Positions 1 through 20,917 are shown, counted from the stretch's first letter. The stretch is 57,407 bases of DNA from Paulinella micropora (GCA_009731375.1 BJOX01000357.1:266511-323917); one strand, 5' to 3'. Notes: generated by a model from the sequence alone, not told the origin. Made by a program: numbers and translations.

Positions 1-197
1 CGCTCCTGGGGAGTGTTCTAGTGTTGTCCCGTATAGTTCAAAAGGGCTCGGCTACCTTTCGGCTTGAACTGGGCACAGACACCAACCACAGCGAGACAGT
101 GGTTGGTGTGCAGCTTGGCCGGTGCTGAAAGTTCTTGTCCGGGGGTAGTATAGGAGGCCATGGCTTTTCAAGCTAAGCCACGCCCATAGATTAAACA

Positions 198-232
<35 letters not shown>

Positions 233-247
233 ATATCTGTCTATCTG

Positions 248-287
<40 letters not shown>

Positions 288-385
288 CCTACCTACCTAC
301 CTACATACATACATACCTACCTACTATCCTTCTAGATTTCGGCTTTTAGTCGCCTTTTCCCCATCATAGCGAGCACGTCTACAAC

Positions 386-11341
<10,956 letters not shown>

Positions 11342-12175
11342 CAGTCAACTTATGCACCTCAAGTTCTCTGACTTTGACTTGACATCTTGGACTTGCCCCC
11401 TCAGGAGTGAGGGTATTTCATTTCATTAATAATTATGATCATGCAGCTTTTTCAAACCACAGTCAACTTGTTTCTGGTCATTCGACTTTAAGTCCTGTGT
11501 TTACAGGTTCCAAGGAACTAATGACCATAATGTTCAATCTGGGACAATGTGGCGGCCATGCCGCTCAGTCTTTTTCTTCAATCGTTTATCTTCCAATTTT
11601 CATGCTCATTTAACACTAGATATTCAAGTTGAGTTTTTTTTTTACATTCTTCGCTTCTCATCAGGAGTCAATTCATTTGCGCTCTCTTAGCAAGTTCTTC
11701 CTCAAGTTTGACTCATGTCCGGCCTCTCTTCTTCTTTTAACTTCCCCTTCCCCTTGTGATTTACAGTATTTTATCTTTCATGCACTGTTTTTAGAGTAAA
11801 AAATTTAATAATTCGGAACCGAATATTCTGATAAATGGCGAAGCCCTCGACGTGCCTATTTTCCACCTTTTTTCAAAATCGTGGAAAACGCGGACAATAA
11901 GATTTACGGAGCTGAAATTAGGAGCCTGGTAGAAAGAGGATGAGCTGGAGAAGCGATTGCAAGTATTTGCTTTAAACAGGCCGGGAAAGCGGCCGGTAGA
12001 GTTTCCTTGACTTCTGAAAAATATGAAATTTCCGGTCAGTCCCGAACACTTCAGGTCCGCGACTCCTATCATCGAACGCCGGCTGACAGCATTTTGTCTT
12101 ATCAGAAAGATATTATTTATTGTAATATTCGCGGCCGGGGTCTATATCCACTGCACTCAATCCAAGCACTCTGAG
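11342..12175. other. Host 3-prime flank, no gene seen
   Basis: The sequence after the stop at 11341 is AT-moderate and non-repetitive. Short open frames here have no coding character I recognise. It presumably holds the 3-prime UTR of the Orai-like gene and then intergenic DNA up to the Maverick target site. Confidence 0.5.
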
Positions 12176-12181
12176 ACTCAT
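12176..12181. repeat. Maverick target-site duplication, left
   Basis: ACTCAT directly precedes the left terminal repeat and is repeated directly after the right one. Confidence 0.9.
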
Positions 12182-12481
12182 ACTACTATAGGTACCACTA
12201 TAGCACAGTTATCTTTATATATAAAATAAGGCTATTTTTATATAAATTAGTCTTACTATTAATTTTAATAAAAAATATACATAATTTTATCCAAATTCAA
12301 TATAACAATCATTAAGCCTTAAATAGTCCATATTTGAATTTCTCTCAAACTCTAAAAAAAGATAACTTATCTATCTTTTGCCAAATAAACACTAAGAGAC
12401 ATTAAAACCTGTTTCTTAGTTTTTACTGCTGTGCTGAACTTAGTTATCTTTTTTGAAAAAATTAAAAGTCTTCCCTATTGC
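12182..12481 (+). repeat. Maverick left terminal inverted repeat
   Basis: It starts ACTACTATAGGTACCACTAT and matches the complement of 33349-33647 with only a few mismatches. Homology ends after CCCTATTGC. Confidence 0.95.
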
Positions 12482-12536
12482 GAGTTTGATTAATTAATTT
12501 TTTTCCATACATTTTTTTACCAGTCTATATAGACCA

Positions 12537-12827
12537 ATGACCACCCTCACCAGACTATCTGAAAAATTTGGACGACTTTCAATTGAGAAGAATAAGGAAT
12601 TCTTTTCAGTAAGAGATGTCCAACAGATGATTGATGAAGAAATTAAGGCAATTGAAAAAAGTAGAGAAGGAAAGCCAACCGATGTTTTTCCGTTTGGCAA
12701 ATACAAAGGAAAAAAAATTCAAGATGTTGCAACTATTGATAAGCCATATCTTGAATGGGTAATGAAACAGCCGTGGTTTGATAAATTTACAGACATTAAA
12801 AATGAAGTAAAAAAATATTTACAATAA
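12537..12827 (+). CDS. Small protein with ExoX-C-like (DUF3820-type) domain
   Basis: This 96-aa protein starts at the first ATG after the left terminal repeat. Residues about 50-80 carry FPFGKYKGKKIQDV followed by a D-K-P-Y-L-E-W pattern. That is the small domain found at the C-terminus of exodeoxyribonuclease X-like proteins and as free-standing DUF3820 proteins. No exonuclease DEDD motif is present, so nuclease activity is not expected from this chain alone. The N-terminus is helical and charged. Its place next to the terminal repeat, with a second small gene 29 bases downstream, suggests an early or replication-linked role, which is inference. Confidence 0.7.
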   Translation: MTTLTRLSEKFGRLSIEKNKEFFSVRDVQQMIDEEIKAIEKSREGKPTDVFPFGKYKGKKIQDVATIDKPYLEWVMKQPWFDKFTDIKNEVKKYLQ

Positions 12828-12856
12828 AAATTAATATTTACTTTATATATATATCA

Positions 12857-13299
12857 ATGACTGACCTGAACACCAAACAAGACTACTTAAATGAAATTGA
12901 AAAATGGAACCTTGACAGCGAAATAAAAAAGCCAACAATTAAATGGACTAAGCCCGACATTGTTTCTTTCTATGAGCAATACAAGCCAAGGGACGACAAC
13001 GTGAAAGTAGTTATTCCATTGGAGGCTACACTAGCAAAAATTATAATGGAGGAACCAAGCACACCATTTACGGCGACTGATTTAAAAGAGAATGGAATTA
13101 CCGAAATAAAAGCGAATGTAGGTGAAGAATAGAAGCAAAGAAAGCACCTTGTAAAGAGTGTAAGAAAAAAAATGAGTTATCAGTTTCAATTGATGATGAT
13201 AAATTCTGCGATGTGGTATGTGTGCTTTCATTTCTAGAAAAAAATGAAGAAATGAATGAAGTTAGAAAAAATAATTTTATCAAGTATTTTAAAAAGTGA
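12857..13299 (+). CDS. Unknown small protein, probably frameshifted, with C-terminal CxxC pair
   Basis: The first frame gives 91 aa from ATG 12857 to TAG 13132 (WTKPDIVSFYEQYKP in the middle). Immediately after, another frame stays open to TGA 13297-13299 and encodes a CKECKKKNEL segment and a later CDVVC. Together they form a C-x2-C...C-x3-C zinc-ribbon-like end. I infer one gene of about 147 aa with a one-base shift near 13125, though two separate products are possible. The family is not recognised. It is co-oriented with the preceding ExoX-C-like gene. Confidence 0.55.
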
Positions 13300-13372
13300 T
13301 ATTTGAAAGACAAACCTGCGGGTCGTTTTCAAACATGGTGTTCAATTTATTTTTTTCGCTTTCATGGGTCTT

Positions 13373-14606
13373 CTAACCAAGTAAAATAGCATACTGAATA
13401 CTTATAGTCTGATTTGTAGTAGCATGTGCTGTTATAGTTAGCCTTTCGCTTGGCAACATATCATCTAAATCATAATCATTAAAATCTATGTTTTGAGCAT
13501 CATTCGTATTAACAAATACAACGGCAATAGTATTTCCACCAGCAATAGTTGCGGTAGTATCAAATGAAACCAGACTTGTATTAGTATTGTTTTCAGCATA
13601 GACAGCACCAGTAAGGGTAGCATTTTTTATTACTTTAATGATTACTCCAGATTTACCATCTGTATTTAAGACATTTAGCCGTCTAGGATACACTATACTA
13701 TAATTAGCAATAGTGTTTCCAATAATATTAGTATTATTTCTCATAGTAAAAGCATGAGTTGCTACATTCGTCGTATTTGCTGTTCTTTCATAAATAAATG
13801 GAATACCTCTTATGATTTCAGTTCCTTCAATGAAGCACCCACCCAACACTGGCAATTCTAAGGTTTTGGATTTGTGGATTAGCACCAACGGATAACGAAG
13901 CCAAGAATGGTAAAGTAGTATTATTAAGAGATGTAGCAGTTTTGCTGTTAGCATATCGTATAGCATGGACTAGTTGAAATAGCCCCGTGTTTGGATTTTC
14001 AATATAAAATGATATCTGACCGAAACCTAAGTATTGATATTTAATCTGAAATACATTACCCTTACTGAAATCAATGGCTGGTAAGTAATCTGTTCCATCT
14101 GCTTTATCTACATTCCATTGACTTTGTTTAACCTCGGTAATGACAGTGGAGTTGTTTAATTGGTATATTTTCATTACACCATTTTCTCTTGAGAAGAAAA
14201 ATCCGTCCGTCAAGAAGGAATCACCAATACCTACATAAGATGAATATCCGCCTGCTTCATTTGTATTCCACAAAGCAGTAAATCTGACACATACACCCAT
14301 ACCAGCACGATATTTAATTTTCTTTTTTGTTTCAATGAATAATCTTGAACCTCCAACTGCCTGTGTTGTTAGATATGCCATAGCACTCTTTTGCTCTAAT
14401 GTAGCATTAGTAGTGCTTGTGTTCCACTTAGAGGTATTTACATTATACATAAATGTTTCTTGTATAATCGGTGTGTATTGTGATGTTGCTAATTCGCCAA
14501 ATGCTGTTTTTTCAACATTAGTCTCAAGAAACCCATCATGCCCGACTTTGACATTCACAAACTTTCCGTCGGGATTTTGTGCGACCAAATTTCTCTGGTG
14601 GGACAT
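13373..14606 (-). CDS. Beta-rich virion protein candidate (one frameshift)
   Basis: The N-terminal frame (14606 to about 13827) begins MSHQRNLVAQNPDGKFVNVK and contains GYSSYVGIGDSFLTDGFFFS and FQIKYQYLGFGQISFYIENP. The sequence then continues in another frame to 13373, ending TNQTISIQYAILLG. The switch lies in a GGGTGGGTG run near 13838, so the joined product would be about 410 aa. The alternation of beta-type segments, low charge and position right after the major capsid gene suggest a structural or surface protein. I cannot assign a named family. The gene is transcribed with the capsid gene, 54 bases downstream. Confidence 0.6.
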
Positions 14607-14660
14607 TGTAGGTCTATATTATCAAAAAATAAATTAACTATCAAAATTAATAATTACCTC

Positions 14661-16148
14661 TTAACTAATTGTAATCATATTCGCCTTAACCTGAACCTCC
14701 CGCTGAGTGATTGCCACAGTGTAATAGTTGTAGGCAGCAGTCGCAGTGTTTGCAATAAACTCCCATCGTCGCTCAGTATCAAGGCTTAAACCACTGATTT
14801 CATTTTGATCCTTGCTCCATAGCGGGCGGGTATTATCCCAAGTATCCACCCAGAACCAGTTGTATTTATACACATCGTTATTCAACAAGGCAGAACCCTC
14901 AATCTTTGGCTTCAGGTACATATAGTCTTCTTCAGTTGCACAGTCAATATTGAAATCTTGCTGGCGGGCGCCGTCTAGAGTAGTGTAAAAATTGACAACC
15001 TTAACGGCGGCACGGTCATCGTTGTCATAAGCTGTGTTCTTCCTTTCTTCTGTGTTAAAAACAGAGTGATAAATCTTCTTCAAACGGCGACCGTAGCCTC
15101 TGTCAAATCGCATAATAATATTTTGGGATGAGCTTGAGGGTGTGGTATTCTTGTAAACATATGGATAATCAATATTGAAGCTCATACCTTCGGGGCTAGC
15201 AATCTTCTGTTGAATTGATTGAATAACATCGGGGTTCGTTTCAACCGCAAGAAACAAGGCAAGATTGGTGACATCAGCAGATACAGCCATAGGCATGGTA
15301 GCATTTAGTGCGGCAAGATAAGCAGTGCTAATACAAGTAGCCGCACCATTCGTCACCGTATAACCGGTTCTGTCAGTAGCACCCCACACAATCCGCATAG
15401 TCAAAATTTCTGGAAACATAATAGTCTTATCAAGTGCGAAAATAGTGTTAATAATCATACCCAAAGGAATTTTAACATTAATGGCCAAAGCGGCATTCGC
15501 TCCACTTCCCACAAGATACTTCGCCTCGTTGTAATTAACATTTACGGCGGATAGTGCTCCAACTCCAGTCGTTAGAGCAGCATCATCATGACGACGAGCA
15601 GAAATCACGGGCTCACGCAATAGACCCTGAGTAGAGGCGGCAACATCGTTAGCACCATCAGTGGCCGCACGAAAGGCTGTTCTAGTTGCTTCAAGAGCAC
15701 TAATGTTAATCAATCCGTTAGCATTACACTTTTGGAGCATACAACCGTATCCACTAGCATCACCGTGGTTAGGAAGGTATAAGAAATCCTTCAAACTCAT
15801 TTCTGGTTTCCACAGCATCTTAGTTACCATTCTGAGATGGTTAAGGTCGCACAGATAAACACCGCTACGGGTCTGAAGTTGTATCTGGCTAATTTGTGAA
15901 AGACAGTCCATAAAAATTCTTGAATAAGTGTTGGCGCCCGCCGCTCTCATAGTATAAGTAAAACTCAAATAAGACCGAGCGAGATTAAAAGGTCTGCTAA
16001 TAAGGTCAAAACTTCGTTCTTGTCCACCAGCAGTGGTGACTTCAAATGTTCCAGAACCCTCACGAGGGGCGAGCTTATTCAAACGATAAGAAGCACTGAT
16101 GTAGTCAGTTTTAGAAAAGTCCAATTCGCCTCCGTGTTGTGTGGGCAT
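14661..16148 (-). CDS. MCP: Major capsid protein, double jelly-roll
   Basis: The frame is an intact 495-aa ORF from an ATG. It begins MPTQHGGELDFSKTDYISAS and contains the segment RPFNLARSYLSFTYTM. It ends with a strand pattern YYTVAITQREVQVKANMITI typical of the last strands of double jelly-roll capsid proteins of polintoviruses and Polinton-like viruses. The length fits that family (about 450-650 aa). It would trimerise into the icosahedral shell together with the penton protein encoded next upstream. A TATA-like CTATAAATATG lies about 65 bases before the ATG. This gene shows no frameshift, unlike several neighbours. Confidence 0.9.
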   Translation of the reverse strand: MPTQHGGELDFSKTDYISASYRLNKLAPREGSGTFEVTTAGGQERSFDLISRPFNLARSYLSFTYTMRAAGANTYSRIFMDCLSQISQIQLQTRSGVYLCDLNHLRMVTKMLWKPEMSLKDFLYLPNHGDASGYGCMLQKCNANGLINISALEATRTAFRAATDGANDVAASTQGLLREPVISARRHDDAALTTGVGALSAVNVNYNEAKYLVGSGANAALAINVKIPLGMIINTIFALDKTIMFPEILTMRIVWGATDRTGYTVTNGAATCISTAYLAALNATMPMAVSADVTNLALFLAVETNPDVIQSIQQKIASPEGMSFNIDYPYVYKNTTPSSSSQNIIMRFDRGYGRRLKKIYHSVFNTEERKNTAYDNDDRAAVKVVNFYTTLDGARQQDFNIDCATEEDYMYLKPKIEGSALLNNDVYKYNWFWVDTWDNTRPLWSKDQNEISGLSLDTERRWEFIANTATAAYNYYTVAITQREVQVKANMITIS

Positions 16149-16247
16149 TTTGTTTTCAGGTTTTTTTTGGAAGTTGTGAAAATTAACTAATTCACTGGAA
16201 CATATTTATAGAAAAAATAAATAATTCTAAAATTAAAATTAATTACC

Positions 16248-17063
16248 CTACCTCACCTTTGACAAATTGAAAAATGATGTAAATAAATTAAAATAATTCG
16301 TTTCCCTGTAAATCAACAATGTCATAACAATACCTAACCCATGAAGATTTATAGCCTGATCGTTTTCGTCTGTAAGATAAAACCTATATATATTATTTGA
16401 ACTGGTTGATAATTTCTTACCATACTCAGTCCCACTTCCGTCGTATATAATGGCTCCAAATGGAATTTCGTTGGCTGTGTATATTTCTTGTAGCACATGA
16501 TTATCTCCTTCACCAACTAAGTCCGATTGAAGGTATAAAGTCTTTTCGCCAGTTAGAATAATCACATTCGGCGATTTAATAAAATTATTAGCGAAGAAAT
16601 ATGTTAAATTTCTATCAAAACCCATTACTTCGTGAATACGGGTATCACCATCAAATATAAACTGCGGTTGAATTCCTTTATTTTCTGACACACTGAATGT
16701 TAATTTACCATCTTCTGGTTCTATATTGGTATTATTACTGGATACCACATAAGTATAATTATTTGGGCTGTCTGCGGTTAGCACCTCTGACAACTTATTT
16801 TTTAGATTGTTCAGTGTATTTTCCCTCAGGTATCGTAATTAAAGCCTCATACCCGTCTTCGCTAAGAGTAAAAGTATTATATGGTGAAGCCACAGAGTAA
16901 TATGACTTCGGCACATAGATATGAAGAATTTTACAATGTGTGGGATTGTCTAGTGATTTTAAGTTTAATTCGTGTGTAAAATCGCTGTCTGTGCCAGTTA
17001 TCCTATTTTTGCTGTTAATATAGTAAATATAATACCCGAACTTCTTCCTCCCTTATAGTCCAT
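16248..17063 (-). CDS. mCP: Minor capsid (penton-like) protein, frameshifted
   Basis: The downstream part is an open frame to 16248 containing KLSEVLTADSPNNYTYVVSS and IHEVMGFDR. Upstream, a different frame encodes YINSKNRITGTDSDFTHELN, then IYVPKSYYSV and ITIPEGKYTEQS. This N-terminal pattern (INSKNRxxGT, a P-K-S-Y-Y segment, then I-P-x-G-x-Y) is typical of single jelly-roll minor capsid/penton proteins of polintoviruses. Shifts occur in an A6 run near 16805 and near 17040. The natural ATG is at 17061-17063. The product would be about 270 aa and occupy the capsid vertices. The shared promoter module lies directly upstream. Confidence 0.8.
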
Positions 17064-17273
17064 TGATATATTATAGATAGTTTAGAATTGCGCTTCGTGC
17101 TTTCGCACTCTCACTTATAAAAAAATCACTTGTGATTTTTGCTATAACACAAACTTCGTTTGTTTATATTCTAAACCATCGTTTTTTATTCGGGAAAAAA
17201 TTAATCGGTTTTCGATGGTTATCAACAAACGAGAATGAGTGAAACGAATGAGAGTGTAGTTGATAACTATCTT
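17064..17273 (-). promoter_or_regulatory. Hairpin plus promoter module A (protease 3-prime end to penton start)
   Basis: Read on the minus strand, a hairpin begins seven bases after the protease stop: arms GTTATCAAC (17218-17226) and GTTGATAAC (17259-17267) around a 32-base loop. Then follow an AACCATCG block, and at 17076-17116 a 40-base motif ending GCAATTCTAAACTATC just before the penton ATG. The same elements in the same order occur at 26133-26293. Extra short palindromes (AAATCACTTGTGATTT) lie in between. I infer a terminator or processing hairpin followed by a promoter. Confidence 0.75.
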
Positions 17274-18575
17274 TTAAATAAATGTGTCAAAGCCATACCC
17301 ATTCTGTGCTTTTAATTTCTCCGCTTCTTCTTCTTTAAGGTCTGTATAACCGCTAGCAAACTTAAACCGGTTTCCTTTCGCACGCTCCATTAAAAACCTC
17401 ATACTATGCCAACCACACGTGTCTGAGGTGTTTGATTTATTTTTAACTTTATTTACTTTCATTAATAAGTATGTGCTTGGGTGGCTTCGGTCAATTAGCC
17501 GTTTCATTTGTTGTTGAAAGTCTTCTGTTGGCTCGTAAAGTGTTAATGGGTCATAGACTTCAACACTCCTATCTTTATCTAGACTTATCCATACGGCGAT
17601 CCAATGAGACCCCGCTTGTTTGTGATTGTCCAAATTCATAATAAATCCATATCGCTTTCTGCTTCCTGGCTTCAACTTGTAAATTTCATCACTGGCTATT
17701 GCTCCGAGATACCATCCATATTTTTTCATTATGTCATCTATTTCATTAGTCATTAGTCCCCGCCCCTCTCCCTCTTGCTGTAGCTCGGGCTCGGGCTGTT
17801 GCTCTGGTTGTGAGGGGACAAGCCCCTCCAAATCGCTTCGCTCTTCTGGCTGTGGTTGCTGTGGCTCTGGCCGTTGCTCTGGCTGTGGTTCCACTGGTTG
17901 TGGCTCTGGTAGGTTTTCCTCTTGCTGGTGCTCTAATGGTGTGGTAATGGTCGTCTTCGCGACGCTCGGGGGTATGGTTGTCTCCGCGACACTCGGGGGT
18001 ATGTTAGTTTGTGGCATCCCCTCGTCAATATTTAAATCTGTTGAAACTTGTTTATCTAAATTTGGATCGGAAGTCATTTTGTTCGTTAGAGTATTTACAA
18101 AATCATGTTTGTTCATTGTGTGTTTCCAATCTTTGCGGGCTAAGTATTTTTTTATTTTCGCTATTGAAAATAATTTATTAATCATTTCGTCCAATGTATG
18201 GTGTGATTTCCTACCTGCCCCTCCTTGGTTCCCCATATACTTATCATACTTAGCATAATCTGGTATTTTCTTTTTTATTTGTTTCTCATCATTTCCTACA
18301 CTAATATTAAACCTTTTTACCATCGCCATAATCCATTCGCTATTTTCTCTATGCTTCAATTTTTTATGTCCGTCCATTTGAAGTTTACTTTTTAAGGCTC
18401 GCGATAAATCAACGATTTTTATTTCTGGTAAATACTTTTTTGATAAGGCTTCTTTCATTTTTTGCTTAAATTGTAAATTTTTAATATCATTTTCCGTTGC
18501 TTCCCCCTTTTTTTCTGCTTGTGCTATTGCTTTCCTCATATCAGTCATTTTTCTGTTGCAATAATTTAATACCAT
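17274..18575 (-). CDS. PRO: Adenain/Ulp1-like cysteine protease
   Basis: The 433-aa ORF is intact. The C-terminal 160 residues form the protease: GSHWIAVWISL (His about 324), VEVYDPL (Asp about 342) and TSDTCGWHSMRF (Cys about 387) give the His-Asp-Cys triad in the order used by adenovirus proteases. The N-terminal half is basic and helical. Residues about 215-270 are a Pro/Glu/Gln-rich linker with PEPQPVEPQPEQ repeats. In related viruses this enzyme matures capsid proteins inside the particle. The protein is longer than bare adenain (about 200 aa), and the extra N-terminal part may bind DNA or cofactor, which is inference. The stop codon abuts the hairpin module. Confidence 0.9.
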   Translation of the reverse strand: MVLNYCNRKMTDMRKAIAQAEKKGEATENDIKNLQFKQKMKEALSKKYLPEIKIVDLSRALKSKLQMDGHKKLKHRENSEWIMAMVKRFNISVGNDEKQIKKKIPDYAKYDKYMGNQGGAGRKSHHTLDEMINKLFSIAKIKKYLARKDWKHTMNKHDFVNTLTNKMTSDPNLDKQVSTDLNIDEGMPQTNIPPSVAETTIPPSVAKTTITTPLEHQQEENLPEPQPVEPQPEQRPEPQQPQPEERSDLEGLVPSQPEQQPEPELQQEGEGRGLMTNEIDDIMKKYGWYLGAIASDEIYKLKPGSRKRYGFIMNLDNHKQAGSHWIAVWISLDKDRSVEVYDPLTLYEPTEDFQQQMKRLIDRSHPSTYLLMKVNKVKNKSNTSDTCGWHSMRFLMERAKGNRFKFASGYTDLKEEEAEKLKAQNGYGFDTFI

Positions 18576-18602
18576 CTGCTGTTTTTTGTATCATACTATT
18601 AG

Positions 18603-19169
18603 TCATTTTTTAATCTCTTCGTCAGTAAAATAAGCAGATTTCAAAAGTTTTATGTTTTCGTCTTCTGTATGAGGGGGTTTTGGTAGTGGCGTCACTGGTG
18701 TAGGTGGTTGATTATTCACCGCTTGCATAAACTGCGGTTGATATTGTGGCTGTTGTAATAGTAATAATTTTTGTTTCCTATCGTGTTCAAACTTTACATC
18801 TTCTATAAGCTTTTGCTCCTTCTTTATTTCTCTTTTTATTTCGTCTTGTCTTTCTGTTGCGTCTGCTATCTCTGTACGATGTAGTCTCTTATTTTCCTGA
18901 TCCATTTCTTGACGATCCGCTATTTCCTTTCGGTCTTGCCTTTTCTTTTCTTCTATCACATCTTCCCTCTTCTTCTTTTCCTTTTCTTCCTCGTCATGTA
19001 TTAACTCATATTTCTTTTGTAAGTTGCTTTGTATCTGGTTTCTGTTCTCGTGTTCAAGACGATTGAAATCAGATTTGATTATTTTTTCCCTTGGTTTGCG
19101 GGTTGCCCTTTGCGACTTTGGCTTACCAATATATTTCAAAAACAACTTAACGACTTGAAGTGTGCTCAT
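18603..19169 (-). CDS. Coiled-coil protein, possible virion or scaffold component
   Basis: Starting at ATG 19169 (MSTLQVVKLFLKYIGKPKSQ) the frame gives 188 aa. The middle is a long, highly charged helix (EKEKKKREDVIEEKKRQD and similar) followed by a Gln/Pro-rich segment QQPQYQPQFMQ and a short acidic end. The same frame is open further upstream to 19514, so a longer 303-aa product is possible. I chose the internal start because the upstream part has different character and overlaps another small ORF. The family is not recognised. It lies between the protease and the ATPase genes on the same strand. Confidence 0.5.
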   Translation of the reverse strand: MSTLQVVKLFLKYIGKPKSQRATRKPREKIIKSDFNRLEHENRNQIQSNLQKKYELIHDEEEKEKKKREDVIEEKKRQDRKEIADRQEMDQENKRLHRTEIADATERQDEIKREIKKEQKLIEDVKFEHDRKQKLLLLQQPQYQPQFMQAVNNQPPTPVTPLPKPPHTEDENIKLLKSAYFTDEEIKK

Positions 19170-19191
19170 ATCATTTGTTTTCTTACCAAAA

Positions 19192-19305
19192 TTAAGATAA
19201 TATTTTTTTACCCTTCTGGATAATATAAGGCCTCCCGCTCTTATTCCTATAAACCCGAGGTGGACGGACTTTTGCCTTTTTCTTATTAGTCTTTTTAGCG
19301 ACCAT
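19192..19305 (-). CDS. Very small basic protein (37 aa)
   Basis: An ATG-initiated frame encodes MVAKKTNKKKAKVRPPRVYR followed by NKSGRPYIIQKGKK. The pattern of a Lys-rich start and an R-V-Y-x-N-K-S-G-R-P-Y core resembles short basic proteins I associate with Polinton-like and large DNA viruses of algae. It overlaps, in another frame, the long open frame around it. A DNA-condensing core role is inference only. Confidence 0.45.
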   Translation of the reverse strand: MVAKKTNKKKAKVRPPRVYRNKSGRPYIIQKGKKILS

Positions 19306-19669
19306 TGTATATAATCAAACAAAAAAATATTTTCAATTCGTTTATATGAAAAATCATTTAATGAAACTTTTACAGCACCTCCTCGTTGCTTACCATATCC
19401 GAGTTTTGATGCTGTAGCACTAACACTACCTGCGTAAGGCACCCCAATCCTACTCAATGCCCCAGCAGTTCTAGAGATTACCTTATTATCGCGAAGGAAT
19501 TTATTAACAGCCAAGGCCGTTTTTCCGACCTTGCCCAGTTAATCTTTCCTCCCTTTTGCCCACATCCCTTCTTCTTAGTTTTCTTTTTTCCTCCCTTCTG
19601 TGGCATTGATGGATTGTATCCGATGTTATATCCTGATGGTCGTGAAATTATCACTGGTGATACTGGCAT
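19306..19669 (-). CDS. Small basic/hydrophobic virion-type protein, one frameshift
   Basis: The start is ATG 19669 (MPVSPVIISRPSGYNIGYNP), followed by a Lys/Gly cluster KKKTKKKGCGQKGGK. Near 19540 the sense passes to another frame with GKVGKTALAVNKFLRDN and then RIGVPYAGSVSATASKLGYG. A basic N-terminus plus a small-residue, membrane-active-looking helix is reminiscent of adenovirus pVI/pX-type cement or core proteins, but this is an analogy and not a domain match. The end is unclear because the frame continues into the next gene without a stop. Confidence 0.45.
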
Positions 19670-19727
19670 ATATTAGAAAGATTTTAAAAATCTTTTCAGC
19701 AAAAATAAAAAAATAATTCTAAAAATA

Positions 19728-20546
19728 TTATTTCATGCGATAGGCAAAATTTTTCCGTAATTCATTATCAACACTTGAGATATAAAGAAAATTAAATCTC
19801 TCCTTTGTAGCCTCGTGATACTTTTGAAGAAAATAATCAAAGTCAAAAGATAAGTCTAAGTGTTTATACACGAGTTCCATTTTATCCTGAGACTGACCCG
19901 GAAAGATTAACAAATAATCTAACTGCTTAATGGCTTCTGGCCGTAGGTCATTCAAATAATGACTAGACATAATCACCTTACTTTTATAGTGTCTGTTCTT
20001 TTTTAGCAAATCGCTTACGGACTTATCTCTTAATCCGCTCCCTAAATCGTCCAAAACAAAAACAACCTCTGGTGAAATATACTTACTTGGTCTCTCTTTC
20101 TTCTCACCTCCTTCTTCTTTTTTCTTTTCCTTTCCGAAATAAAGAAATTGTGGTTTCTCTATTTCCTCTTTGTCCTGTTTTATTTCTCCTTCGTGTTGCT
20201 CGTCCTGTCTATTCAGTTTGTCAAGTTCATAGTCTATCACATTTACACCATCTGATTTAAGAAAGGTATATATTGCCATTGGGTTTCCCCTGTTCTTGAA
20301 GTGCTTTACCATTGCTTTATAAATGTAGTCCTTGTGTATTGTTGAAGCGATAGTGACAATACGGGCTTTTCTGTCTGTAGTCCGTTTCAGTATTTCAAAG
20401 AGTGCTGTTGTTTTCCCGCTCTTCTTACGGGCAAGTAGAAATGTATTTGCATACGGCTCATTGAATAATTTATAACCTTTTGCTTTTTTATTTCCATCAC
20501 CCTCTTGTTTTACTGGCTTCACCTTGACATTGTTAATCTTCAGCAT
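19728..20546 (-). CDS. ATPase: Genome-packaging ATPase (FtsK/HerA, A32-like)
   Basis: The 272-aa ORF is intact. Walker A is ARKKSGKTT (residues about 39-47, alanine in the first position, which the A/G-x4-G-K-S/T pattern allows). Walker B is VVFVLDDLGSG (about 161-171). A sensor-like segment MSSHYLNDLRPEAIKQLDYL follows. A charged insertion (about 108-155, Lys/Glu-rich) separates the two Walker motifs. The enzyme would pump viral DNA into capsids. It is one of the core Maverick genes and lies in the structural block. Confidence 0.9.
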   Translation of the reverse strand: MLKINNVKVKPVKQEGDGNKKAKGYKLFNEPYANTFLLARKKSGKTTALFEILKRTTDRKARIVTIASTIHKDYIYKAMVKHFKNRGNPMAIYTFLKSDGVNVIDYELDKLNRQDEQHEGEIKQDKEEIEKPQFLYFGKEKKKEEGGEKKERPSKYISPEVVFVLDDLGSGLRDKSVSDLLKKNRHYKSKVIMSSHYLNDLRPEAIKQLDYLLIFPGQSQDKMELVYKHLDLSFDFDYFLQKYHEATKERFNFLYISSVDNELRKNFAYRMK

Positions 20547-20555
20547 CTTATATTA

Positions 20556-20876
20556 TTATCCTAAGAATTCCAAACACACAACAATTCTTCCCGCTAAATT
20601 TCTTGTATCAATATTTCCGCTGTCAGTTTCAAGGACTTTAAATGTATAATGTCCGTCCGTCCATCCAACGACACCAAAATTATAACTAAGGTTTGAAATG
20701 TTTGCTATATTACTATCAGCGAATGTGCCGATAATTCCAATTCTGTCCATATAAAGAATTCTGGTTTTGGTTTCCGTCTGGTCGTTCGTATAATGAATAA
20801 ATTTAACATTCATTTTGGTCGGTGTGAATGACATTTGAATATTTTTATTAAATGTTTTTGCTTCCAACAAAATCAT
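20556..20876 (-). CDS. Unknown beta-rich small protein (106 aa)
   Basis: The frame is intact and starts at ATG 20876, with its stop ten bases before the ATPase ATG, so the two are probably co-transcribed. Residues alternate as in beta strands (NVKFIHYTNDQTETKTRILY, then FGVVGWTDGHYTFKVLETDS). No Cys pairs, signal peptide or membrane helix are present. A minor capsid-associated role is plausible from position and fold type, but I do not recognise the family. Confidence 0.6.
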   Translation of the reverse strand: MILLEAKTFNKNIQMSFTPTKMNVKFIHYTNDQTETKTRILYMDRIGIIGTFADSNIANISNLSYNFGVVGWTDGHYTFKVLETDSGNIDTRNLAGRIVVCLEFLG

Positions 20877-20917
20877 TGCTCAGAAAAATAATCCGCTGAT
20901 ATTTATATTAAGTAGCC

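Noticed and set aside
1-190. Gene or RNA at the left edge
   Set aside because: No frame or structure beyond a short palindrome around CAACCACAGCGAGACAGTGG could be supported.
17731-18258. Plus-strand 175-aa Ser/Gly/Cys-rich frame
   Set aside because: It is the antisense of the Pro/Glu/Gln-rich linker of the protease gene.
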